Shown here: piece by piece, positions 23,045 through 34,116 of the stretch
Layout: every line of letters starts with the position of its first letter
Numbering within the stretch: position 1 is the stretch's first letter
Assembly: GCF_905171775.1 (NCBI RefSeq)
Contig: NC_053489.1
Coordinates: 314,668,022-314,732,021 of the forward strand
Direction of reading: 5' to 3'
DNA from: Rana temporaria
Taxonomy: Eukaryota; Chordata; Amphibia; Anura; Ranidae
DNA: 64,000 bases
Position numbers and translations under genes: made by a program
Notes under the pieces: generated by a model
The model's input: only the letters and a program-made list of their open reading frames with translations
Told to the model about the DNA's origin: nothing
Database searches by the model: none

Positions 23045-23545
23045 AAGGTAACTTCACTTTCCAGGGGGAAAAAAGGCAAAAAAAATACAATTGTTACACA
23101 AGCCATATTGTAAATGAATGTTAATAAAATGACCTTTGAGGTGTTCTGTACACAAATAGTTTACAATATACCCCCAGCAATTTAATTGTCCTGCTTGCAA
23201 GATTGCCTCACTGATTTCCACAAAAGTCTTCACTACAATACAAGTCAGATTTTAAGCATCTTCTGCAACACAAAATTCATTATTGGTGAGATACTCCCAA
23301 AGGGTTCTTCACTTCTAAAGGCATTCAGACCCTGCAAGTTTCCCCATTACAACGCTGCAAGTGCATTAGCTGATTGATAATACAAAATTCGTCCTCACAT
23401 TCAGATTCACTCAGACAAAAAAATGCTTTTTCTTCAGAGCAGAAACAGGGAGAACTCTGCAACAAAGTTGGTTAATATCCTTGCAATGTACATAGATCAC
23501 CCAGGAAGGATTGTTTTTTTTTCTCAACAAAAGTGAAGTTACTCT
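23045..23545. mobile_element. piggyBac-type MITE
   Basis: A 501-bp element with TIRs AAGGTAACTTCACTTT and AAAGTGAAGTTACTCT, flanked by TTAA at 23041-23044 and 23546-23549. AT-rich interior, no conserved frame. Confidence 0.85.
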
Positions 23546-23549
23546 TTAA

Positions 23550-23959
23550 GAATTATAAATCTACAATACATCACTTTTTGTTTTTTGGGTTTAATACCAC
23601 TGTAAATTGCAATTACATTAAACAGATGCTTAAGAAAATATTAGCTGGGCTAATATTATAAGTAGTTTGGCAAACCAGCCTGCCACATTTTGCACTTTAA
23701 CACCAATGCTGACAATGTTCAATCTAGTGAAGAGAAAAGATGAACTTTAAAGCAAATCAGTTGAGGCACTGTTAACAAATTTTCAGCACAAGCCGTTAAT
23801 AAATGCAGCCAAACTATAAATAGACTAATCAAGTTAAGTTTATGTAATTTACCTAACTTCCATTCATAAGAAGCTGTGTGTTCTAAATTTGTGATGTTAT
23901 TTTACCAAGTGATGACTGTGATTTTAACACTATTGGTTCAGGCTGGGTTCACATATATG
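23550..23959. other. AT-rich stretch without recognised feature
   Basis: No repeat or coding signal recognised. Confidence 0.4.
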
Positions 23960-25765
23960 CAAATTGGATGCATTTTTTTTAAACTCTTTTTATTGAAAAA
24001 GGTATAAGACATTGACATTAATCAAAGCTCTCAACATGAGCATAGAGAACAATCTGGTACATTTACAGTGCACAAAGTTTTTTTGTAATTATGCAACATT
24101 CCCCTTCAAACCAATACCAATACATATGTTTAATAACACAGAATCACTGAATTATAGATAGCTGCTACTCAATACCCTCAGAGACATTCTCAAGCATTGG
24201 TTGCAGTAAGAGCAGAAGAACACCAATCAACCCACCCCTTGTCATGCTTAGCTGGGCAACCTCTGTGTTCAAAAAAATAGTTTTTCATAAGGTAATCCCT
24301 GATTAACTAACCAAAGCCACTTACGTATTGGATGGAGGGGTGCTACAGCTTTACGAGCCAAAAATGGTGTTTCTAATAACATGGTCCTAGTATGTCTCGG
24401 CCACAGTTCCTCATCCAGAACCCCAAGCAAACACACCAGTGGGGTACATGGAACAGGAAATGACAAGACTGCAGTCAATAACTGTGTCACCTGCTGCCAA
24501 TACCTTGCTATGACTGAGCAACGCCACATAACATGTGCAAAGTCCGCACGTGGATAGGTACACCTAGTGCAGGCAGAGGTAGTTTCAGATATAATGGATG
24601 TAACATAAAAGTGGATTAATTTATTATTGACAGTCGGGGATACAGATAAATTGGATGAGTATGCTTCCTCCCAGTCCTCTTCAGATAAATCAGGGATAAG
24701 TTGTTGCTATTTAGTGCGTATCACCAGCGGAGCCCTGCTAGTCGTAGCAGACAACAAATGGAGGTATAAAGATGATACAAGTCCCCCTAGGGCCCTGAGA
24801 TCAGAGCACCCCCGTCAGTGAGTAATCAGAAAAGTCAGTGTCAGCGGTACCAAATTAAGTTTGTGTCACATGTCTAAATTAAAGATACCTATGAAAGGTG
24901 GTCCGGAGCAGTTCATACTTTCTCTGTAATCCATCAAATGAAGCCAATACATTTCCATCAAAGATATTCTCCAGAGTAACCATCTCCCTACGTTCCCAAA
25001 AATAATAGCCTGTAAATTGCTTTAAATGAGGGAACATCAGGTTATTCCAGAGCGAAAGAGCCACAATAGTGCCTTTAAAATCTGTGATTCTTTTGGCTTT
25101 CCTCCACACCGTATGGGCTAAAGTCAATATTGGTATATGTCTCTCACCCAGCGCAGTCAAAGGTGCCTTCAGTGCCACCAACAGGTGCTTAATTTTAACT
25201 ACATAGGCAAGATGCGACTCAACCACCGCCAGCGTAGTCGGTATCAACCAGTCAGTCAAGTGGCACAGCTGCCTTGCCAAATAATAGTAATATAGATTCG
25301 GCAATGCCATGCTGGCAACGACCTCAGGACGCTGTAGAATAGAAAATTTGAGTTTCTGCTAATATTGGCCCAAATGATTTAGGCACTGAGATAAGCATAT
25401 GAGAAGTCACATATAAACACATGGGTAGAAGAATCATCTTTACAAGATTAATTCTGCCTGCCACAGACAAGGAAGTTTGGTGCATACATTGAGTTTAGTT
25501 TTAATCATTTGGAGTAAAGGGATTAAATTTGCCTTAATAGCATCTGGAAGTGATAATGTTCCCAAGTATTTAAACGAGGACACCACTTTGAGAGTGCATA
25601 GTGTATCTCTACAGAAAAAGGCCTGTGCCGTCTTCTGCCAATTCATTTTAAGGTTGGAATAAGTGCCAAATTTATCAATTATTTGCATTGCTGTTCCTCA
25701 TGAGGCAGAGGTATCTCGCATATATAGAATAAGGTCTTCTGCGATTCTGCATATAATATTATGTC
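23960..25765 (-). pseudogene. 5'-truncated L1-like LINE, ORF2 3' part
   Basis: On the minus strand, fragments of an L1-type ORF2 appear in order. Near 25740 is an AEDLILYM block corresponding to the reverse-transcriptase YADD region. FKYLGT follows in the frame at 25688-25440. LPNLYYYYLARQL lies in the frame 25310-24879. The cysteine-poor C-terminal MWRCSVIARYWQQV block lies in 24529-24269. The fragments are in different frames or separated by stops. The 3' end has an AATAAA and an A-rich tail (T-rich on the plus strand near 23970). It is a different subfamily from 38992-43563 and is inactive. Confidence 0.8.
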
Positions 25766-26615
25766 CACTCTTTAACAAATATTTATCTTTACATGGTTGT
25801 TTCTACATATCTACACATATCTACACATCTACATACCTGATATACAGTAGTGATACCAATTCTAATGGCATGACTCTCGGTCTTTTAGATACATTATTAA
25901 GCTGAACTCCATTTATTGTGCTCACTAAGAAAATGTAATAGTCATTAATTCCATTTTAAATGCATTCTGAATCAGCCTTGGGATCAGCTTCCTGTGTTCC
26001 CCTGCATGGCAAGGAGAGGGAAGGCCAGCATTAGCTTACATAAAGTCTCTGCATCAGTGTAGATGTGCTGACAAAAGTATATGATGAACATGCAGAAAGA
26101 GAGAACAGAATTATAGTCTTATCAGCCTATTGCTACTCCTTTGCATTGCAGTCAAGGACAGAGAGCTGATCAAGCTGTATGACCATCAACCTGCCTTTGC
26201 ACCTGGCAGGGATGTGTAAATCTCAGCACTGGCCCAGAAGCAAACACATTTCTAATTCATTGGCAGATAAAACAGCTCTCACATATGTATTTTTTATTTA
26301 TCTGAAGTTTAAAAAAAATCTTTGATTATAGGGATTTGTATGATTCTTGAAGCCTAGGCACAACAATGCGGTTTCAGAAATGAAAAGTGGGTAAAGTGCA
26401 TGAGCATACAAACTTAAATATAAGGGCATTGAATACTGGACATACAGTATAGCTCACTTGAGTTGTGAATAGTTTTGTAAAGAATCTATAATATAATAAT
26501 CTATAAATTAAACCAGGAAAACATGTAAAAAATAAAACCCAGCAAAATGATACACTGGCATATTTTTAATCTCTATGCACGACACTTGACAAATGGAGGA
26601 AGAATGACCACTCAC
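25766..26615. other. Unique-looking stretch, possible conserved non-coding element at 25980-26310
   Basis: No transposon features. 25980-26310 has mixed composition with CTGATCAAGCTG, CAACCTGCCTTTGCACCTGGC (an E-box-like CACCTG) and TCTAATTCATT. It has no reading frame, which is the general look of a vertebrate enhancer. Impression only. Confidence 0.3.
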
Positions 26616-26623
26616 CTCCCAAA

Positions 26624-27812
26624 TAGGGATGAGCCGAACACCCCCCTGTTCGGTTCGCACCAGAACCTTCGAACGGACCGAACGTTTGCACAAACATTTA
26701 GAACCCCATTGACGTCTATGGGACTCGAACGTTCGAATTCAAAAGTTCTCAATTTAAAACCTAATATGCAAGTTATGGTCGTAAAACATCTTTGAGAACC
26801 TGTGTCTTGCCCCAGGGAACATGTATCAATGGAAAAAAAGTTTTAAAAACAGTCGTTTTTTCAGGAGCAGTGATTTTAATGATGCTTAAATAAAATTAAA
26901 AAAATGAAAAATTCATTTAAATATTGTACCTGCTGGGTGTCTATAGTATGCCTGTGAAAACGTCTTTGAGAAACCGGGTCTTGCCCCAGGGAACATGTAT
27001 CAATGGAAAAAAAGTTTAAAAAACGATTGTTTTTTTCAGGACTATCAATTTTCCATTGATACATGTTCCCTCGGGCAAGACCCGGGTTCTCAAAGACATT
27101 TTCACAGGCATACTATAGACACCCAGCAGGTACGATATTTAAAGGAATTTTAAATTTTTTTTTTTTTTTTATTTAAGCACCATTAAAATCACTGCTCCTG
27201 CATCAGAAGCAGTGATTTTAATGATGCTTAAATTTAAAAAATATATAGCTGGGTGTCTATAGTATGCCTGTGATAACGTCTTTAAATAGCACAATCACCT
27301 GCCTGCCAGTAAATTAGGAAGAACTGATCTAGCTAAACTATACAGTGTATAAATATATGTACAACACCTGGGATGTATATTTATCTTCTACACACTGTAA
27401 CATTAACTGACTAGCCTGCCTGCCTGCTCTATCTACCTGCAAAAAATGACACTCTCTCTGTCTCTCTCTGTTCTCTGTTAACTGTCGCAACACACTACAC
27501 AAGGCCGCCCTGCAGGCAGCCTTTTATAGTGTGGGGCGTGTACTAAACCCCCTGAGCCATAATTGGCCAAAGCCACCCTGGCCTTGGCCAATTATGTCTC
27601 CCCGTTTTTTGCGCGCTGTGATTGGCCAAGCATGCGGGTCATAGTGCATGCTTGGCCAATCATCAGCCAGCGATGCCGTAGTGAATTATGGTCTGTGAAA
27701 CGTAACTCAAATTTGGAGCGACCGACCCATTTTGTTTGTATTTCGACGAACGATCGAACATACGATGTTCAGGTCGAACATGAGTTCGACTCGAATACGA
27801 AGCTCATCCCTA
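26624..27812. mobile_element. hAT element, non-autonomous, with perfect 8-bp TSD
   Basis: A 1189-bp element. Termini TAGGGATGAGC and GCTCATCCCTA; CTCCCAAA is duplicated exactly at 26616-26623 and 27813-27820. The interior contains inverted copies of a block with GTCTTGCCCCAGGGAACATG (about 26805-26830, 26980-27000, inverse near 27055-27085) and GCATACTATAGACACCCAGC. Subterminal GTTCGGTTCG and TTCGAACATACG motifs occur. No transposase frame. Confidence 0.93.
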
Positions 27813-28104
27813 CTCCCAAACACTCTATACACTTGGCAACAATTCAGCACACTCAGTATCCTAGAATACAACATCATCATTATGTAATAGAAAATAGACC
27901 AGCAGTATGACAACATCACTCCATAATGTAAAAACAATGCTTTAGGTTCCAGCTGACCATTTTTCGAGCAGGAATTGAATCTCCTAATTGAAAAAGGTTG
28001 TTTGTAACCCAAAATGTAAACATTTTACACTTTTCTGTTTGTGATGCATAAAACCACTCCCCAACCCACCGTTCTATATGTGTCTCTGTCTCTGTAGCCT
28101 ATCA

Positions 28105-28815
28105 CCTACACCCCTCTCCTGTGTTGTTGGGTCTCCTAAGCCTCTCACCTACTCCCCTGTCATGTGTGGCTGTGTCTTTGCAACCTACCACTTCCTCCCC
28201 TTCCCTTTGTGGCTTTATCTATAACACCTGTTATTTTCATGTGTGGTTTGCCTATGAAACTTATCACCTCCTTCCTTCCCCTCCATGGCTGAGTTTCTGC
28301 AGCCTCCCACCTCCTTTGCACCCTTGTATGAATGTGCCTCTGCAGCCTCTCATCTCCTTCCCACCCCTGTGTGGATGTGCCTCTACCCTTGTCCTGGGTG
28401 TCTGTGTTTATGCAGATTCTCATCTACTCCCCTTCCATATGCAGCTGTATCTATATGTCTGTTACCTCCTCTCCTGTGTATTCTGTGTCTATTAAATATC
28501 TAAACTCCTTACCAGCCCTGTGTGGCTGTGCCTCTGCAGCCTCTCACCTCCTTCCCACCCTTGTGTGTATGTGCCTCTGCAGCCTCTCACCTCCTTCCCA
28601 CCCCTGTATGGATGTGCCTCTGCAGCCTCTCAACTCCTTCCCACCCTTGTGTGTGTGTGCCTCTGCAGCCTCTCACCTCCTTCCCACCCCTGTATGGATG
28701 TGCCTCTGCAGCCTCTCAACTCCTTCCCACCCTTGTGTGGATGTGCCTCTACAGCCTCTCACCTCCTCCCCTCTCCTATGTGGCTGTGTCTCTGCAGCTT
28801 CTCAACACCTTCCCA
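28105..28815. repeat. 43-bp minisatellite
   Basis: Tandem units containing TGCCTCTGCAGCCTCTCA and CTCCTTCCCACCC. Unit starts at 28531, 28574, 28617 and 28660 fix a 43-bp period. The copies before 28500 are more diverged. Pyrimidine-rich on the plus strand. Because 43 is not a multiple of 3, the same peptide-like repeats appear in all plus frames; these are not genes. Confidence 0.92.
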
Positions 28816-28819
28816 CCTA

Positions 28820-29090
28820 TACCATTAGTGTGTAATCCAATTGGAAAAATAGATATGCACCAAAGTCAAAAGTAAAATCGGAATGCACTAAATGGTGCAA
28901 AGCCATTACCTAATCTTTTAGCCTATTGTTAAAATATCTACCCATTTAAAAGAGGTAGCGAATGTCTTTGTTTCTCTACTTTCCAATACTCAAGGGATGC
29001 CCTGCATTTAATTTTGGAGCAGTATAGGAATACTCCCAGCAAATTCCTATACATGCATCTGTATTTCCTGACAGGATAACTTTATGAACT
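28820..29090. other. AT-rich stretch without recognised feature
   Basis: Nothing recognised. Confidence 0.4.
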
Positions 29091-29094
29091 CTTA

Positions 29095-29237
29095 TGCCCC
29101 GTACACACGTTCAGGATTTCCGGCGGGAAAAAGCCAGTCGGTAATCCCGATGGGAAAACAGAGAGCTGGTTGTCTTTTTTTTGCAGGTGGGTTTGGCAGT
29201 TTTCCCGTCGGAAAAACTGCAAGGGAGCATACACACA
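29095..29237. mobile_element. Shortened GTACACACG-type MITE
   Basis: Left end TGCCCCGTACACACG follows TTA (29092-29094). The interior TTTTCCCGTCGG / CGGCGGGAAAAAG blocks match 224-553. It stops near GGAGCATACACAC, which in the longer copy is internal, so the right part is missing. Confidence 0.6.
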
Positions 29238-29417
29238 GTGATCAGCTTGATGTTTTAGAGAAGGGGATTAAATAGTTGTCTGGAGATGGATTTTAAAATA
29301 CCAAGGAATGCTTTAACCTTTTTTTTCTTTTCTTTAAGCTTTTATTAGTAGTGGAGAAAAGATCACATTCCTTTTTAGCAAATTTTGTAGTACTGTCAGA
29401 AAAATGTACATTTTTAA

Positions 29418-30556
29418 AGGTGAACTCCATTTAAGCTATGCATGCCATTTTGTAATTTAATGTTATTACAAATGACCTTTCCAATTGTATCTGCAGATGC
29501 TGTGATTTTCTACAATTGCTGTAACGTTCAAATGCCTTTTCATTGCAATAGGTCAATTTAGAGGTGCTGCACACAATACTGGTGTATACAGGGCCGTCTT
29601 TAATATGGTTTGGGCCCTGGGCAAACATTTTTTTTGGGCCCCCCTCCAGCTTATTTTGGGCCTGGCTGGTTCACATGTATGTGTTTTGGCGGCCCTCGTT
29701 TGTGCAGGCATTTAAAAATAAATAAAAAAAAGGGGGTTTGCATCTGGGGGCCTCCGGGCCCCTGGGGACCCCTAAAAAAAAATTGTCCCTTTAATAAAAA
29801 ATAAAAATATATTAAAAAATATATATATTTTTTTTATTTGAAAATAAATTAAAAAACGGGGGGTTGCCATCTGGGGCCCTGGGGGCCTCCGGACCCCTAC
29901 AAAAAAAATAAAAAATCGTTTTTTTTCCAAAGGGGGTTGCTTTGGGCCCCCAACAGTGACAGGGCCCTGGGCAGCTGCCCCTGTTTGTCCTATGGTAAAG
30001 ACGGCCCTGGGTGTATATAATGCCCCAATAAATCGTATTCTCTACTTATGGTATTTACTCACTCCTCACAGGCCTCACCTGTAATACCAATTTCATTTTG
30101 CATAACATAATCCCTTTCATCCACTTCTAAAAGCATGTAGAAACTGCAGTTTTCTGAGAACTGAGATTACACCAGAAAGTTATAATGAAGGCTGTCCTTC
30201 CTATTCAAAATAAATTTGAAGAAAAGAACAGCATGATCTTCAGAACAAGGAAAATTATGAATCTGCTAAAACAAATGGGCCCAGTTACAATGCAGTGGTA
30301 TGGCCTTGTCAAAGAAACACAGCAAAGCAAGGTAAGCATCGTTCATTTCAGTGAAAGAGAAAAAAAGGCACAAAGGAGGAAAGCCCAGTCACTTGACATG
30401 TCAAATTCAGGCAACCAGCCTTTCCTCAAATCATGCAGTGTTCTCTGCATTTTTGCTTTATGATTATGCCCCCAACGTGTACCAAAATCTTTGGAATGTA
30501 TATAAATTATATAAAAGTATCTGTTGTATTTTTTTAAAGAAAACTAAAGTTACCCT
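29418..30556. mobile_element. Probable piggyBac-type MITE with nested hAT element
   Basis: Left end AGGTGAACTCCATTT follows TTAA (29414-29417). Right end AAACTAAAGTTACCCT precedes TTGA (30557-30560), one change from TTAA. The ends resemble those of 23045-23545. The hAT MITE 29589-30009 lies inside. The interior 30180-30460 is purine-rich, with an open frame lacking any known domain. Confidence 0.5.
29589..30009. mobile_element. hAT-type MITE with perfect 8-bp TSD
   Basis: A 421-bp element. TIRs CAGGGCCGTCTTTAATATGG and the inverse of TATGGTAAAGACGGCCCTG. GGTGTATA is duplicated exactly at 29581-29588 and 30010-30017. The interior has GGGCCC-rich blocks and A-runs. Confidence 0.95.
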
Positions 30557-30880
30557 TTGAGCATTTGCCTAGAGACTTAGGGCCAGATTCACAAAGCACT
30601 TACGCCGGCGTATCTAGAGATGCGCGGTGTAATTGAAAAATGTGCTGTGCGTATCTATGCGACGTATGCTCAAAACGAGATACGCCTGAACACCATTTTT
30701 TTCCGTCCAACGTAAAACGATTACACCGGCGCAAATTGAAACGCAAAATACGCTAGACGCACCATTGTTTTGCTAGTCAAATATGCAAATGAGGGAGATA
30801 CGGCGATCCACAAAAGTACGCTTGTGCAGCGCAGGCTACGCCCTGTGCGCATCTGCTGTTTTCCCGGCGGAAAGTTACAC

Positions 30881-30890
30881 CTTATAAAAG
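30881..30890 (+). promoter_or_regulatory. Putative TATA box of Harbinger transposase
   Basis: CTTATAAAAG lies about 100 bp upstream of the ATG at 30992, in the sense orientation of the transposase and inside the transposon. Position and sequence fit a core promoter. Confidence 0.55.
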
Positions 30891-30991
30891 CTGCCTTAAC
30901 TTTGCACCAGACGTGTGCAGGTCAGCTAAAGCAACACCATTAGGGACAAGCTGAGCACACACACTTGCAGGACAACAATCTGTATGCCAAC

Positions 30992-32429
30992 ATGCCAGGG
31001 GCATCCATGCTCATAGCTATACTAGTGACTTTAGAGGCACGCAGAAGGAGGAGGGAATGGAGGAGGAGGAGAAGGATGGCACAGGAGAGGATATACCGCA
31101 CACACCTAGATGTCTTTGGCATGCCTGCTTCTGAGGTGTATCGCACCTTCAGATTCAGCCCTGAAGCCATCATGGAATTAACCACAACCCTGCAGGATGA
31201 CATCACCAGCCCAACACACCGCTCACATGCACTGGAGCCACTGGTCAAGGTCATAGCAACACTCCATTTCCTTGCCACTGGCTCTTTTCAGTGCACACGT
31301 GGAGTGGTGGCTGGGATGGCACAATCCTCCATTATCAGATGTGTGCACCAGGTTGTCCCTGCAATCCTGAGACGCATGGCCAACCAAATCATCAAACCCA
31401 CCCAGGAGGACCTGTGGATGAAGACAATGACAGATTTCTATAGAATTGCCAGATTCCCACGCACCGTGGGGGCCATTGATTGCACACATGTGGCACTACA
31501 GCCCCCCCATGAGACAGAGCACATGTACCGCAATCGGAAGCACTGGCATTCCATCAATGTACAGGTGATAGCCGATGCCCAATACCTCATATGGCATAGA
31601 ACGTGTATGGGGACAGCTGGCTGGTTGGTGAGTGACATAAGTGTCAGGCATGACTGTCCCCCCCCCATGATGCAGACATCACGAGGGGCACATGCACAAC
31701 TAACATCCTCCTGTCTTTTCCCTTCCAGGTGACTCTGCATATGCACTTGGACCCCATCTCGTGACTCCATTCTGGAACCCCCAAACCCCAGGAGAGGAAA
31801 GATACAATGCTGCACACATACGTACCCGTGCAGTGGTGGAGCGCACCTTTGGCCTCCTGAAGTCCCGTTTCCAATGCCTGGATAAGTCTGGGGGTACCCT
31901 GTTGTATTCCCCAAACTTTGTGTGCCAGATCATCGGTGCATGTTGCATGCTGCACAACTTCGCAGTGAGAAGGGGCCTGGAGATTGACATACGTGAGGAC
32001 CTGACCCCCGAACCAGACAATCCACCCCTTACCAACTCTACCCGGTCTACTGAGGGAACAGCAGCCATCTTTGCACTTCGCCTTCTTCCTAGCCGGGGTG
32101 ATGTCCCGGCTCTCAGGGCCATGCAAAAATCGCCCATGTCGGGTGATCGCCCTAGCAAGGATTTGCTTCTCCCGAAACAGAGAAGTATAGCTTTCTCCTC
32201 TTTGGTGCCATATTACCACACAACACTCAGCACCAAACAGACACAAGAATCAGACAGAACAAACAGACACAAAAAGACACAGAACAAACAGACACAAAAA
32301 GACACAGAACAAACAGACACAAAAAGACAGAGAACAAACAGACACAAAAATCACACAGCAAAAACCAGACACCAAAATCAAACAGCACAAACAAGACACC
32401 AAAATCAAACAGCACAAACAGACAGCTAA
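30992..32429 (+). pseudogene. HARBI1-like DDE transposase, broken
   Basis: HARBI1-type transposases cut and rejoin DNA with a DDE triad. The ATG at 30992 is the first in frame; the frame opens upstream without one. An arginine-rich N-terminus (residues 16-28) suggests DNA binding or a nuclear localisation signal. The first aspartate is D163 in VGAIDCTHV. After QVIADAQYLI (residues 191-200) the usual segment with the second aspartate (a PGSxHDS-like block) is missing. The remaining bases before the donor are out of frame with exon 2. Exon 2 from 31729 reads GDSAYALGPHLVTPFWNP, then VVERTFG with the glutamate. The C-terminal frame runs on into the 25-bp repeat. D2 loss and the frameshift make it inactive. 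Confidence 0.88.
31628..31728 (+). other. Intron of Harbinger transposase gene
   Basis: Donor GTGAGT at 31628-31633; acceptor CTTTTCCCTTCCAG ending at 31728. Removing 101 bp joins ...TGGTTG to GTGACTCTGC, which in the exon-2 frame reads WLVGDSAYA, the expected family junction. The upstream exon reaches this point one frame off because of the deletion before it. Confidence 0.7.
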
Positions 32430-32480
32430 TACAGACTCCAAAAACCACACAGAAAAAACAGACACAACAAAACACTCAGA
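32230..32480. repeat. 25-bp tandem repeat in Harbinger element
   Basis: Units of AACAAACAGACACAAAAAG plus GACACAG recur with a 25-bp period (for example AAACAGACAC at 32261 and 32286), becoming degenerate to the right. The array is nearly free of G-rich codons and stays open in the transposase exon-2 frame up to 32429. Confidence 0.85.
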
Positions 32481-33219
32481 AAAAACAAACAGCTAATACA
32501 ATCTCCTACTCCAATAAATCTTTACTATAACACTACTACACTAACCAACAAACAGCCACAGACAACAGAACAAAAGCACCTTGCTTCAGGAAGGGAAACA
32601 CATGGATGTACTTTTGCAATGGAAGGGCGTTTGTCTGGGCCTATTTATACACAGGGCATATCTCACTAAGTACGCCGGGCCTAGTTCCTATCTCACTGAT
32701 TGCGCCGGGCCGTGTTCTGAGCATGCCCAGTGAGGTGCATAATCATGCGCGCATGCGCAGTACGGCCGGCCCTTCATTTGCATGGGGTCACGGCTCATTT
32801 CAATGGAGCACGCCCACTTCCTTCCCACTTCCAATTACCCCGCCTTACGCCTCGGAATTTACGTTATGCTGGCGCAAATACTCTGTGGATACGGTACTTG
32901 CAACACGAAATTGAACCGGCGTAACGTAACAGAGATGCGCTACACCGATCTAAATATGCGCCGCTCTACGTGAATCTGGCCCTTAAATGGTAACCTAAGT
33001 TAAATATTGTGAATTTTGTTTTGGTGGTGCCATCAACAAAATTGGATTACATTCAGTTTTGACTGCATTATAATGTATTGGCATCCCATTCAAAATGAAT
33101 AGACAGCAATGCATGTTACCACTCAACATGACACATAATTGCACTATAAACTCTGAATAGTGACATGGCACTGCCAGTGATTTACATTTTCTATAGTTGT
33201 AAGAGAAGGTCCAGATTAA

Positions 33220-34112
33220 CCACTTCAGCCCCGGACAATTTTGCTGGTCAATGACTGGGCCACTTTTTGCGATTTGGCACTGCGTCGCTTTAACTGACAA
33301 TTGCGCGGTCGTGCGACGTGGCTCCCAAACAAAATTGGCGTCCTTTTTTTCCCACAAATAGAGCTTTCTTTTGGTGGTAATTGATCACCTCTGCGGTTTT
33401 TATTTTTTGCGCTATAAACAAAAATAGAGAGACAATTTTATAAAAAAAATAATATTTTTTACTTTTTGCTATAATAAATATCCCCCAAAAAATATATAAA
33501 AAAACAATGTTTTTCCTCAGTTTAGGCCAATACGTATTCTTCTACATATTTTACGCAAAAAAATCTCAATAAGCGTTAATTGATTGGTTTGCGCAAAAGT
33601 TATAGCGTCTACAAAATAGGGGATCGTTTATGGCATTTTTATTAATATTTTTTTTTTTACTAGTAATGGCGGTGCTCAGCGGTACTGCGACCTTATGGCG
33701 GACACTTCCGACACTTTTGACACATTTTTGGGACCATTGGCATTTTTATAGCGATCAGTGCTATAAAAATGCATTGATTACTGTAAAAATGCCACTGGCA
33801 GGGAAGGGGTTAACACTAGGGGGCGAGGAAGGGGTTAATTATGTTCCTTAGGTGTGTTCTAACTGAAGGGGGGTGGCACTGACTAGGGGAAATTACAGAT
33901 CGCTGTTCATACATTGTATGAATATGCGATCAGTCATTTCTTCCCCTGAAAGGACCGGGAGCTGTGTGTTTACACACACAGCTCCTGGTTCTCGCCTGTA
34001 ACGAGCGATCGTATCCCTAGTGGCTGAAATGCAAAATCACGTAATATTACGTGATTTTGCGCAGCCGAGCCAACCTGCCGCTGTAAAACTGCGGCGGCTG
34101 GTCGGCAAGCGG
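33220..34112. mobile_element. piggyBac-type MITE with TTAA duplication
   Basis: An 893-bp element starting CCACTTCAGCCCCGG and ending GGTCGGCAAGCGG. TTAA is at 33216-33219 and 34113-34116. Internal features include AAAATAGAGAGACAATTTT, GGAAGGGGTTAA repeats and a TGATTTTGCG/CGCAAAATCA-like palindrome near 34035. Related copies: 56096-57058 (inverted), 57063-57265 and 59515-59908. Confidence 0.88.
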
Positions 34113-34116
34113 TTAA

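Larger units (their letters stand above)
30580..32982 (+). mobile_element. PIF/Harbinger transposon with intact ends
   Basis: A 2403-bp element with TIRs GGGCCAGATTCAC and GTGAATCTGGCCC, and an exact TTA duplication at 30577-30579 and 32983-32985. It contains a TATA box (30881), a two-exon HARBI1-like transposase gene and a 25-bp tandem array (about 32230-32480). The second, Myb-like protein of autonomous Harbinger elements was not found. The transposase is damaged, so movement would need a helper. TIRs resemble those of the composites at 46155 and 61390. Confidence 0.95.

Noticed and set aside
28332..28835. 167-residue open frame
   Set aside because: It is a translation of the 43-bp minisatellite; equivalent frames are open in other phases.
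30185..30463. 92-residue frame as a host exon
   Set aside because: No known domain; it lies in a probable MITE and has no convincing splice sites.
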